A DNA stretch of 45,022 bases, taken from positions 1 through 45,022 of the forward strand of contig JAFSYO010000174.1 of NCBI GenBank assembly GCA_017449925.1, read 5' to 3'. Shown piece by piece: positions 1 to 7,887 of the stretch. A model generated the notes under the pieces. It saw nothing but the letters and a program-made list of their open reading frames with translations, searched no databases and was not told the origin of the DNA. Position 1 is the first letter of the stretch, and every line of letters begins with the position of its first letter. This DNA is from Stomatobaculum sp. Lineage in GTDB: Bacteria > Bacillota_A > Clostridia > Lachnospirales > Lachnospiraceae. A program made the position numbers and the translations under genes.

Positions 1-1319
1 ACCACCTCGTCATGCGAAAGAGGGAGCACAAAGCGTTCGGTGGCGAAATAGTCGGCCGGGTGCGTGATCAGGTCGTGATGGTAGCGCCGAAACAGCGGGT
101 CCTTGTCCAGATACCGCAGCGTTTCGTTCATCCAGCCGAGATTCCATTTATAACGGAAGCCGATGCCTCCTTCGGAAGCGGGCTTCGTGATCCCGGCCAT
201 GATCGAGGAATCCTCCGCGATCGTGAAGGCGTTCGTTCTGGCTTCGACCGCCGCGTTGAGCGTGCGCAGGAAATCGATCCCTTCGTCGTTTTCACAGCCG
301 CCGCGCGCATTCGGACGCCAGGCGCCCCTTCCGAAATTGGTGAACAGCATGGCTGCGACCGCGTCGATGCGGAGCGCGTCCACGTGGAATTCCCGGATCC
401 AGTAAAACGCGTTGGAGATGAGAAAGCTTCTGACTTCCCCGCGGCTGTAATGAAAGGCGTAGGTGCCCCATTCGGGGAATTCCCGGAGCAGCGGATCCGG
501 ATGCTCGTAAAGCGGCGTTCCGTCGAAGGCTTCCAGGCCGAAGCTGTCTTTCGGGAAATGCGCCGGCACCCAGTCCAGGATCACGCCGAGTCCCTGCTTG
601 TGCAGGTAGTCCACGAAATACTGGAATTCCTGGGGTTCGCCGTAGCGGGAGGTGGGCGCATAGTAACCCGTCACCTGGTAGCCCCAGCTGCCGTCAAAGG
701 GATGCTCCGCAATGCCCATCAGCTCCACGTGGGTGTAGCCCATATCCTTCATGTACGCGGCAAGCTCGTGGGCCAGATCCTTATAGTTCGCGAAACCGCC
801 GCGCTCCGTGTTCTCCTCGTTCCTCTTCCAGGAGCCGAGATGGCATTCGTAAATGCTCATGGGCGCATGGCGCGGGTCGACCTCAGCTCTCTGGGACATC
901 CACTTCTCATCGCCCCACTTGTACTCCCAGGGCTCCAGTTCCAGACGGGAAGCAGTTCCGGGCCGGAATTCCGCACCTCTCGCATAGGGATCCGCTTTAT
1001 AGATACGGTCCCCTGACTTGGTCTCGATCACAAATTTGTACAGCATGCCGGGCTGAAGACCGGGGATAAAGGTCTCCCAGATGCCGCCCTCAAAAATCTT
1101 CTGGCAGAAATTCGCTTCGGGATTCCAGTCGTTGAAATCGCCGACAATACTGACTGCTTCGGCGTGGGGCGCCCATACAGCAAAATGATATCCGTCTTTT
1201 CCCTTATAGTTTTTCGGATGAGCACCAAGTTTTTCGTAGATGATGTAATGCGTGCCCTGACCAAACCAATAGCAGTCGGTCTCCGTGATAAAGCCGAGTC
1301 CCTGATTGATTTTTGCCAT
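1..1319 (-). CDS. glgB: 1,4-alpha-glucan branching enzyme, 3' part cut by window edge
   Basis: Glycogen branching enzyme: it cuts alpha-1,4 glucan chains and re-attaches them through alpha-1,6 bonds in the cytoplasm. 439 codons are visible; the C-terminus lies beyond base 1. The N-terminal part is a CBM48-type domain (HFAVWAPHAEAVSIVGDFN), followed by the GH13 barrel. Visible catalytic motifs are DALRIDAV with the nucleophile Asp near residue 318, AEDSS with the acid/base Glu near 368, and SHDEVV at about 434-439. The start ATG at 1319 has GGAGG (1326-1330) seven bases upstream. No other glycogen gene is visible. The reading frame is intact as far as it goes. A long hairpin lies in the likely 5' leader. 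Confidence 0.95.
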   Translation of the reverse strand, partial: MAKINQGLGFITETDCYWFGQGTHYIIYEKLGAHPKNYKGKDGYHFAVWAPHAEAVSIVGDFNDWNPEANFCQKIFEGGIWETFIPGLQPGMLYKFVIETKSGDRIYKADPYARGAEFRPGTASRLELEPWEYKWGDEKWMSQRAEVDPRHAPMSIYECHLGSWKRNEENTERGGFANYKDLAHELAAYMKDMGYTHVELMGIAEHPFDGSWGYQVTGYYAPTSRYGEPQEFQYFVDYLHKQGLGVILDWVPAHFPKDSFGLEAFDGTPLYEHPDPLLREFPEWGTYAFHYSRGEVRSFLISNAFYWIREFHVDALRIDAVAAMLFTNFGRGAWRPNARGGCENDEGIDFLRTLNAAVEARTNAFTIAEDSSIMAGITKPASEGGIGFRYKWNLGWMNETLRYLDKDPLFRRYHHDLITHPADYFATERFVLPLSHDEV

Positions 1320-1352
1320 AAAGAACCTCCGTCTTTTGATTTTCTGTTTCAT

Positions 1353-1411
1353 GGGTACCAAAGTCAGAAGGCGATTCAAGCAAACATGATCGTCTTCTGA
1401 CTTTGATACCC
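1353..1411 (-). repeat. 18-bp inverted repeat in the glgB leader
   Basis: The arms 1353-1370 and 1394-1411 are complementary over 18 positions with one exception, which becomes a G-U pair in minus-strand RNA. The loop is 23 bases. It lies just downstream of the candidate glgB start point and has no T-run, so it does not look like a terminator. It could be an mRNA-stabilising 5' hairpin, an operator between the divergent genes, or a mobile-repeat relic. Confidence 0.7.
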
Positions 1412-1422
1412 TGATAATACAT

Positions 1423-1451
1423 ATTATACCCTGTCTGCATGTCATTTAAAA
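1423..1451 (-). promoter_or_regulatory. Candidate sigma-A promoter of glgB
   Basis: On the minus strand a perfect TATAAT (1428-1423) lies 17 bases from a weak -35 (TTTTAA, 1451-1446). Transcription would start near 1416, giving a leader of about 97 bases that opens with the 1353-1411 hairpin. The weak -35 lowers confidence. Confidence 0.45.
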
Positions 1452-1473
1452 CATTCACTTTTGGAGAATTTGT

Positions 1474-1968
1474 ATGTTTTCTTCCGATTTTTCTGTTTTT
1501 CTTCTGTTGGTTTTCCTGACTGCCGCTGCCCTGAGCGATGCTGTCTGCCGCAGGATCCCGAATTTACTGATCCTTGGCGCCTTGCTTCCCGGCGGCTTTT
1601 TCCTTGGTCCGCCTTTTCTTCTGCGGCTGATCGCCGTCACTGCATTATTCTATCCCTTCTTCCGTTTTCACCTGACCGGCGCGGGAGATGTAAAACTGCT
1701 GGCGACTGTCGCCGCCTGGAGCGGGACTGACCGTTTTCTCCTGTTCCTGTTCTTCAGTTTTCTGATTGCTTCCGTTCCGGCCGCTCTTCTGATGGCCCGG
1801 AAAATGCTCTTCGCTCCGGAGGCGGGAACATTAAAAAAAGCCGGCGGGGAAACCGCCGGCGGCATCAGAATCCCCATGGGACCGTTCTTTCTTGCAGGCT
1901 GGATCCTGACTGCCAGCATGCTGGGAGGAGGCATCCTCTGGCAGTCTGCAGCACAGGGAGGTATGTAA
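1474..1968 (+). CDS. Type IV prepilin peptidase, A24 family (TadV/CpaA-like)
   Basis: Integral-membrane aspartyl peptidase of 164 residues that would cleave the leader of type IV/Flp prepilins at the cytoplasmic face. The two catalytic aspartates are visible: Asp22 in LSDAVCRRIPN and Asp72 in TGAGDVKLL, the GxGD motif. Several hydrophobic segments make up most of the chain, and the length fits the short methylase-lacking form. It starts at ATG 1474 behind GGAG. It is followed one base later by the TadZ-like gene, so the two are translationally linked. No pilin or pilus ATPase gene is in the window, so the substrate is unknown. Confidence 0.85.
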   Translation: MFSSDFSVFLLLVFLTAAALSDAVCRRIPNLLILGALLPGGFFLGPPFLLRLIAVTALFYPFFRFHLTGAGDVKLLATVAAWSGTDRFLLFLFFSFLIASVPAALLMARKMLFAPEAGTLKKAGGETAGGIRIPMGPFFLAGWILTASMLGGGILWQSAAQGGM

Positions 1969-1969
1969 G

Positions 1970-2983
1970 ATGAGACGAGTCATGGCGGTCCTGGACCGCG
2001 ACAAAGAATATGCTTCCCGGCTGGCATCCTATCTGAACAGCCAGGAGCGGATCGGTTTCCGCACTACTGCCTTTTCCTCTCCTTCGGCCCTGAAGGAATT
2101 CAGGAAAACAGCCCGGGTGGAGATCCTTCTTCTGGCGGAGGACCTGGCCGGAGAAGTCCACGGGCTGACGGAAGGCGCAAAAGTGATCCTGTTAAGCGAC
2201 GACGGTTTCGTTCAGGGCGGCGACCAGCGGCCCTACGGCGCCCCGGCAGTCTTTAAATATCTTCCGGCTGACCGCATCGCCCGGGAGATCATGAATCTTT
2301 ACGCGGAAGATGACTCCCGCTGTATTTCCCGGGCCCGCCGCGACCAGTGCGAGATCTACGGCATCTATTCCCCCGTGAACCGATGCGGCAAGACGACTCT
2401 GGCCCTGACTCTTGGCCTGGTCCACGCCCGGCGGGGCCGCACATTGTTCCTCACTCTGGAAGAATTTCCAGGTGTGTTCCGGAGCATTCAGGAAAACATG
2501 GGGGAAGACGAGGAGGATCTTTCCGACGTGATCTACCGCTATCTCCAGGGCGCCTACTCCTGGAGCCGGCTGAAAGGAGCCGTCCATTCCTTCGGCGCGC
2601 TGGATTACATTCCCCCGGTCCGCTGTGCGGAGGATATTTCCCAGGTCACTTCCGAGGATCTGGCCCGCCTGTTCCGGCGCATCGCGGAGGAAGGCGGCTA
2701 CGCTTCTATCATTCTGGATTTCGGCTCCTTCGGCCGCCGTGCGGCGGAACTTCTGGATCTCTGCTCAAGGATCTTCATGCCTGTGGTAGAAGACCCTGCA
2801 TCCTCTCTGAAGCTGGAATCTTTCCAGGAATTCCTGCGCCGTTCCGGAAAAGAAGAACTGAAAGACCGGATCGTGAAATGCGCTCTCCCCTGGGAGCCGG
2901 AAAAAGCCTCGGACTATGCCCGCGGGCTGATCTCCGTGTATGAGAGCGGCATCCTTTATGAATACGCAGCAAGGCTGCACTGA
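1970..2983 (+). CDS. TadZ/CpaE-like protein: receiver-like domain plus ParA-type ATPase
   Basis: A 337-residue cytoplasmic protein. Residues 1-110 have the layout of a response-regulator-like fold but no obvious phosphorylation site. From about 128 there is a MinD/ParA-type ATPase with a P-loop ending in CGKTT (139-143). The P-loop is degenerate: the usual KGGxGK lysine at its start is replaced by an SPVNR-type sequence. A Walker-B-like stretch, IILDFGSF, lies near 248. TadZ/CpaE proteins position Tad pilus machines at the cell pole, and the prepilin peptidase directly upstream supports that reading. A general ParA-like role is the alternative. Confidence 0.75.
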   Translation: MRRVMAVLDRDKEYASRLASYLNSQERIGFRTTAFSSPSALKEFRKTARVEILLLAEDLAGEVHGLTEGAKVILLSDDGFVQGGDQRPYGAPAVFKYLPADRIAREIMNLYAEDDSRCISRARRDQCEIYGIYSPVNRCGKTTLALTLGLVHARRGRTLFLTLEEFPGVFRSIQENMGEDEEDLSDVIYRYLQGAYSWSRLKGAVHSFGALDYIPPVRCAEDISQVTSEDLARLFRRIAEEGGYASIILDFGSFGRRAAELLDLCSRIFMPVVEDPASSLKLESFQEFLRRSGKEELKDRIVKCALPWEPEKASDYARGLISVYESGILYEYAARLH

Positions 2984-3003
2984 TAACAAGGAGGAAACCT
3001 TAC

Positions 3004-3912
3004 ATGACTTACAGCGAATTTATTGACAAGATCACAAAAGACCTGCAGACGGACTTCGGCACGATCCTGCCGGAGCGGTACCGGAAAGCGGAGATCGGCA
3101 GCCGCGAGGTCCAGAAGCTCCAGGGCCGCTCCTACCTGGGCCTGACCTTCCGCCCTGAAGGAGCCGCGACTGAAGCCAGTCTTGACCTGAAGCCCCTCTA
3201 CGAATCCTTTAAGAACGGACGTCCTTACTCCGCGCTTCTGAAGGAACTGGAGCAGGAACTGCTGAAGCTTGCGAACCGTATGCCCTCTCCGGACCCGGAG
3301 CTTTTCAGCAACTACGACAAGCTGAAACACCACCTGATGATCCAGATGATCCCCCGGAAGGGCAATGAAAAAATGCTGGAGGACCTCCCTCACCGGGACC
3401 TGGAGGATCTCTGCGCCGTGTACCGCTTTGATCTTTGCTGCCTCGGGTGCCCCGACAGTTCTATCCTGATCACCCGGTCCATGCTGGAGGACTACGGCAT
3501 CACTCCGGAGCAGCTGCACAGCGACGCGCTTCAGTACGCCCCGCTGCTCCATCCTGCCTCTTTCCGAAAGCTTCACGATATCATAAAAGAAAATGGAGGC
3601 GCGGACATCCCTGAGGATGCAGACGCGCCTGCCATCTTTGTCGCTACTGTGGAAAACGGTTTCTCCGGAGCCGGCGTCCTCCTGTACCCCGGCTTCCTCG
3701 ATTACGCCGCCGGCCGGCTGAAAGGACGTTTTTTCATTCTTCCTTCTTCGATCCATGAACTTCTGTTCATCGAGGACAATGACGACATCCGGCCGGAATT
3801 CCTGAAGGAAATGGTCCGCTCCATCAACGAAGCCCATGTCGCGCCGGAGGACCGTCTCTCAAACTGCGTATATCATTACACCAGCGGCAGCGGACTGCCG
3901 GAGGCGGTGTGA
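3004..3912 (+). CDS. DUF5688 family protein
   Basis: A 302-residue protein without signal peptide or membrane segments. The N-terminus (YSEFIDKITKDL) and the following LQGRSYLGLTFRP and ASLDLKPLYESFKNG stretches fit the DUF5688 family common in Lachnospiraceae. Its function is unknown. The C-terminal half has a mixed alpha/beta appearance (FFILPSSIHELLFIEDND). It lies 20 bases after the TadZ-like gene with a strong AGGAGG site and is probably in the same transcript. It converges on the next gene with only 15 bases between and no terminator hairpin. Confidence 0.75.
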   Translation: MTYSEFIDKITKDLQTDFGTILPERYRKAEIGSREVQKLQGRSYLGLTFRPEGAATEASLDLKPLYESFKNGRPYSALLKELEQELLKLANRMPSPDPELFSNYDKLKHHLMIQMIPRKGNEKMLEDLPHRDLEDLCAVYRFDLCCLGCPDSSILITRSMLEDYGITPEQLHSDALQYAPLLHPASFRKLHDIIKENGGADIPEDADAPAIFVATVENGFSGAGVLLYPGFLDYAAGRLKGRFFILPSSIHELLFIEDNDDIRPEFLKEMVRSINEAHVAPEDRLSNCVYHYTSGSGLPEAV

Positions 3913-3927
3913 CCGCCCGCTCCGGGC

Positions 3928-5970
3928 TTACCAGTATTCGGACTGCTCGGGTTCAAGCCAGCTGAAGATCACATTGTCCTCGTAATCCCGGATCTCGTAC
4001 TTCATGGAGTTGTATTCCAGAAGGATGATGAAGGCCTCATCTGCCATTGTGATCCCCATGTCCGTCCGGTCCTGCAGCCGGTACCGTATCCCGGAGGGAC
4101 TGACTAAAAAGTCATCCCTGTCTTCGAAAGCGTAGAGGCCGTCTTCCCCCTTGCCGCTCCAGTACATATCCACGGTGCACCACCCGTAGGGGACCGCGTC
4201 TTCCATGACATTGTCCAGCATGTAGGGATACAGGGTGCCGCCGCTGGCTTCCTCTACCACTTTTCCGTTGTCCTCCAGTACGGACCTCGATTCTCCCGTC
4301 TCAGAATTATACTCGTCGATCAGACGGACGCCGCCGCCCAGGTCGTAAACAGAGGTTCCGGTGCTTTCGTCGTAAGTGTTCTTCACTTCCTGGCGCCGGA
4401 GCGTGCGGGACAGGATCTGCTGCCATTCTTCATCGCCGACGTAATTCTGCTCCTTGAGAAATGCTCCGTTCTCGTCGTACAGATACAGAGTTCCGGGAAT
4501 ATCGTCACCCAGATAATTCCCGTCCTCATCATAATAAGAACTCCAGTTGCCAAAGTAATAGATCGTGTGGGTCCCGTCCATACATTCCGTATAGACGTAG
4601 TCAAACTCCGGCTTTACTGCCCAGTCTCTTTTGTCCACATCGTAGAGGCCCACCGGGATGTAATCCGGTGCTTCCTCCTCCTCTCCTGACGTAAATGCCG
4701 GATACTCCGCAGGGAACACGCTGCCGCGGATCAAGGCAAATCTGTCCCGGTCACGCAGACGGATCCCGTCCTCTCTGCCGGCCACCTTGAACTCCTTGTC
4801 CAGGAACACCACGCCGGCGTCGCCGTCAAAGGTCATTCCGTCAATGGCGAGACGGTGCTTGTTCTCTGCGGGCGCTGCGTTCTGCAGGGACAGTTCGCGG
4901 ACGATGCCCTCCGGCAGCGTCTTTTCTCCCTTGCGGATGCTCACATAGTCCATGGCTTCCACCAGGGACTGGCCATCCTCCGCAGTAAGCCAGTCAAAGA
5001 GCCGGCGCGCATTGGAATCCTTCGGCTCATCTTTCCGTATCGCCGCGTAGAAGGGGTTCACATACTTGTACTCCCCGCTGCGGATCGTATCTGAAGAAGG
5101 CATCACGCCGTCCACCGCCATGAAGCGAAGATTCGGCTTTGTGTACATGTTCTTCGCGTAGAAAAAGACCGAATAGCCGAGGGCGTTGCCGGTGTTGGAG
5201 AAATCCGCCACGCCGTCGATCAGCTCTCCCATCTCGCTGGGGCGGTATTCCTTCGGCGCGTCCGCCATGGGGATCCCTTTCATCATCAGGTTTTCCATCA
5301 GAGTCTGGGAGCCGGAATTCACCTTTCTCTGGAAGGCGACGATATCGATATCCTCCCCTCCGACCTCTTTCCAGTTCGTGATCTTTCCGGTGTAGATCTG
5401 CTGGATCTGCTCCGTGGTCAGAGAGTCCACGGGATTCGAAGTATTGCAGATAAATACCAGCGCATCCAGTCCGATGGGTTCGATTTCCAGACTGCTGTAC
5501 CGCGGATCCTCCTTCGCCCCAGGACCGGCTTCATAGGCAATGACCAGGTCCGCCTCCTGATCCATCAGGCGGATGTAAGAGTTATTCGTTTTTGTAAACG
5601 CCATTGCTTTATCGGCTTCTGCCTGACCTTCGCCTGTGCAGAGGCGGTACAGCATCCATCCCAGAGGAAGGGTCGCGGTGGAGCCGTCCGTCACCGGGAA
5701 TTCTGCTGCCGGGATCTGCGGGGCCTCGATGACCGGGGCGGGCGCCGCTGTCTCCGCGGGGGCTGTCGTCTCTGCGGGCGCCGCTGTTTCTCCGGATGCC
5801 GTTGTCTCCTGGGGCGCTGCTGTTTCACCAGCCCCCTTAGTTTCTCCGGAAATCGTAGTCTCTCCTGACGCCGTCGTTCCTCCCGCACCGCTGCCGCCGG
5901 AACAGGCGGACAGAAGCAGTACCGCGGCAGCAGCTGCTGCCAGTCCTCTCATCCATGCTCTTCTTCTCAT
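3928..5970 (-). CDS. PstS-like substrate-binding lipoprotein with WG-repeat-like C-terminal half
   Basis: A 680-residue exported lipoprotein. The signal peptide ends at a lipobox (LLSAC), followed by a Ser/Thr/Glu/Ala-rich linker to about residue 85. Residues of about 90-350 match the phosphate-binding PBP fold of PstS: FPVTDGSTATLPL, YTGKITNWKEVGG and RKVNSGSQTL. The C-terminal half contains a WG-repeat-like unit (VGLYDVDKRDWAVKPEFDYV) and other Tyr/Asp-rich beta stretches. The start at 5970 is chosen over an in-frame ATG 21 bases upstream because AGGAGGAGG sits just before it. No pstCAB genes adjoin it, so it may sense rather than transport phosphate-like ligands (inference). Confidence 0.75.
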   Translation of the reverse strand: MRRRAWMRGLAAAAAAVLLLSACSGGSGAGGTTASGETTISGETKGAGETAAPQETTASGETAAPAETTAPAETAAPAPVIEAPQIPAAEFPVTDGSTATLPLGWMLYRLCTGEGQAEADKAMAFTKTNNSYIRLMDQEADLVIAYEAGPGAKEDPRYSSLEIEPIGLDALVFICNTSNPVDSLTTEQIQQIYTGKITNWKEVGGEDIDIVAFQRKVNSGSQTLMENLMMKGIPMADAPKEYRPSEMGELIDGVADFSNTGNALGYSVFFYAKNMYTKPNLRFMAVDGVMPSSDTIRSGEYKYVNPFYAAIRKDEPKDSNARRLFDWLTAEDGQSLVEAMDYVSIRKGEKTLPEGIVRELSLQNAAPAENKHRLAIDGMTFDGDAGVVFLDKEFKVAGREDGIRLRDRDRFALIRGSVFPAEYPAFTSGEEEEAPDYIPVGLYDVDKRDWAVKPEFDYVYTECMDGTHTIYYFGNWSSYYDEDGNYLGDDIPGTLYLYDENGAFLKEQNYVGDEEWQQILSRTLRRQEVKNTYDESTGTSVYDLGGGVRLIDEYNSETGESRSVLEDNGKVVEEASGGTLYPYMLDNVMEDAVPYGWCTVDMYWSGKGEDGLYAFEDRDDFLVSPSGIRYRLQDRTDMGITMADEAFIILLEYNSMKYEIRDYEDNVIFSWLEPEQSEYW

Positions 5971-6115
5971 AATTCCTCCTCCTGAAAACAAGGTATCTCT
6001 TGTTCTGAATTCCCGTCAGAATAAGAGACAGGAACCCCTCCTGTGAGGTCACCCTTTCCGGAACAGATCACTCTTTCCGGGCAATGTCTTTGTTCCAAAG
6101 TTCCGGAGAATCGGT

Positions 6116-6121
6116 TATAAT
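6116..6121 (+). promoter_or_regulatory. Candidate -10 box for a leaderless DUF2232 transcript
   Basis: A perfect TATAAT lies seven bases upstream of the ATG at 6129, which would put the transcript start at or next to the start codon. The -35 is poor. No Shine-Dalgarno sequence precedes the ATG. Confidence 0.4.
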
Positions 6122-6128
6122 AAGCATC

Positions 6129-7079
6129 ATGAATTCCAAAACGCAAAAACTTACATTCGGAGCAATGCTCATCGCCGTATTCGGCGTCCTGATCCTCCTG
6201 AACCGCCAGACCGGCGGTCTCTTCGAGGAAGCTTTCGTGTACATTTTTCCTCTTCCCATGACTGCCTACGCCGCAAAATACGGACTTCGGAGCGGCTTGC
6301 CGGTCTTCATCGGCATGGTCATGATCACCCTCTTCTGCGGAAGCTTTACCGCGATCTTCTATGCCACCACGGCCGCGCTGCTGGGACTGGCCTTCGGCAC
6401 CTGCCTTTATCACCGTGTCGACTCGACCCATACGATGATCCTGGTCATGGTCCTCGCCGCGGTATTCAATCTCCTGAGCACCATTGTTCTTGCTTCTCTG
6501 TTCGGGTATAACCTGAATCAGGAGATCACCGAGATGCAGACCATGATGACGACAGCCATGGAGAAGGCCGGTATGGTAATGCCGGAGAATGTTTTCACCC
6601 ATGACTACCTGAAGCGGCTGATGATCATATCCATGATATTCATGGGAATCATCCAGGGATTTCTGATCTTCGAGATCTCCCTGATGATCCTGAAGCTGCT
6701 CCGCTTTCCGGTGCAGAAGCCGAAACCGGTCCGGGAGTTTTATCCTCCGAAATGGAGCGGGTATCTCGGAATAGTCCTTTTCATGCTTTATCTCTTCACC
6801 TTCGGAAGGAATGAAGAAACACCGGCGGCAACCATCGGCCAGACCTTCGGCGTCTGCGGGTATCTTTATCTCACCTGCTTCGGGGCTATTGCCCTGAACC
6901 TGATCATCAAGGCCTACATCAGCAGATCAAAACTTCTTTCCGTCCTGCTGTGTATCATTGCGCTGGTGATATTCCCGTTGCCTCTGTGCTTTTTCGGTTT
7001 CTTCTACATCACAGGAAGCCTGCACGAATCGCTGCTTCAGCGGCTCGCGGCGCAGTCTCCTGAAAAACGGGGCTCGTAA
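6129..7079 (+). CDS. DUF2232 (YybS-like) integral membrane protein
   Basis: A polytopic membrane protein of 316 residues with roughly eight hydrophobic segments. The arrangement fits the DUF2232/YybS family: an N-terminal LTFGAMLIAVFGVLILL segment, a central charged stretch before YLKRLMIISMIFMG, and a C-terminal FPLPLCFFGFFYITG. Its biochemical role is not established. ATG 6129 is preferred because the family starts there; an upstream ATG at 6084 also lacks a ribosome binding site. A TATAAT directly before 6129 suggests leaderless translation. Transcription ends at a strong hairpin at 7099-7147. Confidence 0.7.
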   Translation: MNSKTQKLTFGAMLIAVFGVLILLNRQTGGLFEEAFVYIFPLPMTAYAAKYGLRSGLPVFIGMVMITLFCGSFTAIFYATTAALLGLAFGTCLYHRVDSTHTMILVMVLAAVFNLLSTIVLASLFGYNLNQEITEMQTMMTTAMEKAGMVMPENVFTHDYLKRLMIISMIFMGIIQGFLIFEISLMILKLLRFPVQKPKPVREFYPPKWSGYLGIVLFMLYLFTFGRNEETPAATIGQTFGVCGYLYLTCFGAIALNLIIKAYISRSKLLSVLLCIIALVIFPLPLCFFGFFYITGSLHESLLQRLAAQSPEKRGS

Positions 7080-7098
7080 ACAAACAAGAAAGTGGTAA

Positions 7099-7147
7099 AA
7101 AAGACTGCCGTTCCAGGCGTTTTCAGCGTCTGATGCGGCAGTCTTTT
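7099..7147. terminator. Bidirectional intrinsic terminator
   Basis: A perfect 12-bp stem (7099-7110 with 7136-7147) has A-rich and T-rich flanks. It lies between the convergent DUF2232 and wall-binding-repeat genes and can serve both. Confidence 0.85.
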
Positions 7148-7186
7148 CTTTGATCATGTGAATCCGTAGAAGCTGAACAGATCCTG

Positions 7187-7810
7187 TTATTTTGTATATA
7201 CTTCGCCCCATCCTCCGTTAAAGGAGACATCGTAGAGACTGTTCGCACCGTAGTAATTGAAGCGGATAGTATCGCCCGCCCCGTCTGTGGCTACGAAGGA
7301 GTTATATCCGTCCCTGTAGAGCGGGGAATAGACGACGCTCTCATAATACGGATCGCCGCTTTCATAGTAACCCTCACGGACATAGTCACAGTAATAAACT
7401 CCTCCGGACTTGGTGATCTTAACAACACCGTTGGACAGTTCCGTGTCGAACCTGAATGCTCCGGTAGGATAGGCCACCTCTTTGGCTTCCTGTACGACCC
7501 ACTCATTCGGCTCGTCATAGAGATAGGGATCATTGTAATCGTCGACCCACTTGCCGTCCGAGTTGAGCATGTATCCGTCATAATACGTGTTGAACCGCAT
7601 GTAGCCTCTGGAGTCAAAGTTATAGCATTCCGCCCATCCGTCGCCGTTGCCGTCGATCCAGAGCCATTCATTCCGGGCATAGGACCCGTTGGAACGGCGC
7701 CATCTCCAACCGCTGCCGTCGTGGATCCAGGCCCCGGTGCCGGCAAACACAGTCGCAGCCATTGCCGCGGACATCAGAAGGCTTAAAAGCAACGTAACGA
7801 TTTTTTTCAT
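7187..7810 (-). CDS. Secreted protein with cell-wall-binding (choline-binding-type) repeats
   Basis: A 207-residue exported protein. MKKIVTLLLSLLMSAAMAATVFAG is a clear signal peptide with an AxA-type cleavage site. Aromatic/glycine repeats follow at about 25-90 (GWRWRRSNGSYARNEW, LWIDGNGDGWAECYNF, YMLNSDGKWVDD), typical of CW_binding/choline-binding modules that attach proteins to wall glycopolymers. The remaining 110 residues are Tyr/Gly/Asp-rich and unrecognised. The start at 7810 has AGAGGTGG upstream; an ATG 33 bases earlier lacks a site. It is probably a wall-associated protein of unknown activity. Confidence 0.75.
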   Translation of the reverse strand: MKKIVTLLLSLLMSAAMAATVFAGTGAWIHDGSGWRWRRSNGSYARNEWLWIDGNGDGWAECYNFDSRGYMRFNTYYDGYMLNSDGKWVDDYNDPYLYDEPNEWVVQEAKEVAYPTGAFRFDTELSNGVVKITKSGGVYYCDYVREGYYESGDPYYESVVYSPLYRDGYNSFVATDGAGDTIRFNYYGANSLYDVSFNGGWGEVYTK

Positions 7811-7887
7811 TTTTACCACCTCTCTGTCAGCTGTAAGAAGCAATCTTTGTTGTCTGTATTATAAGTGTACCAAAGCAGCGGCAGAAA

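Noticed and set aside
12..1016. Plus-strand open frame opposite glgB
   Set aside because: The minus strand encodes all GH13 catalytic motifs; the plus frame is Arg/Gly/Val-rich shadow sequence.
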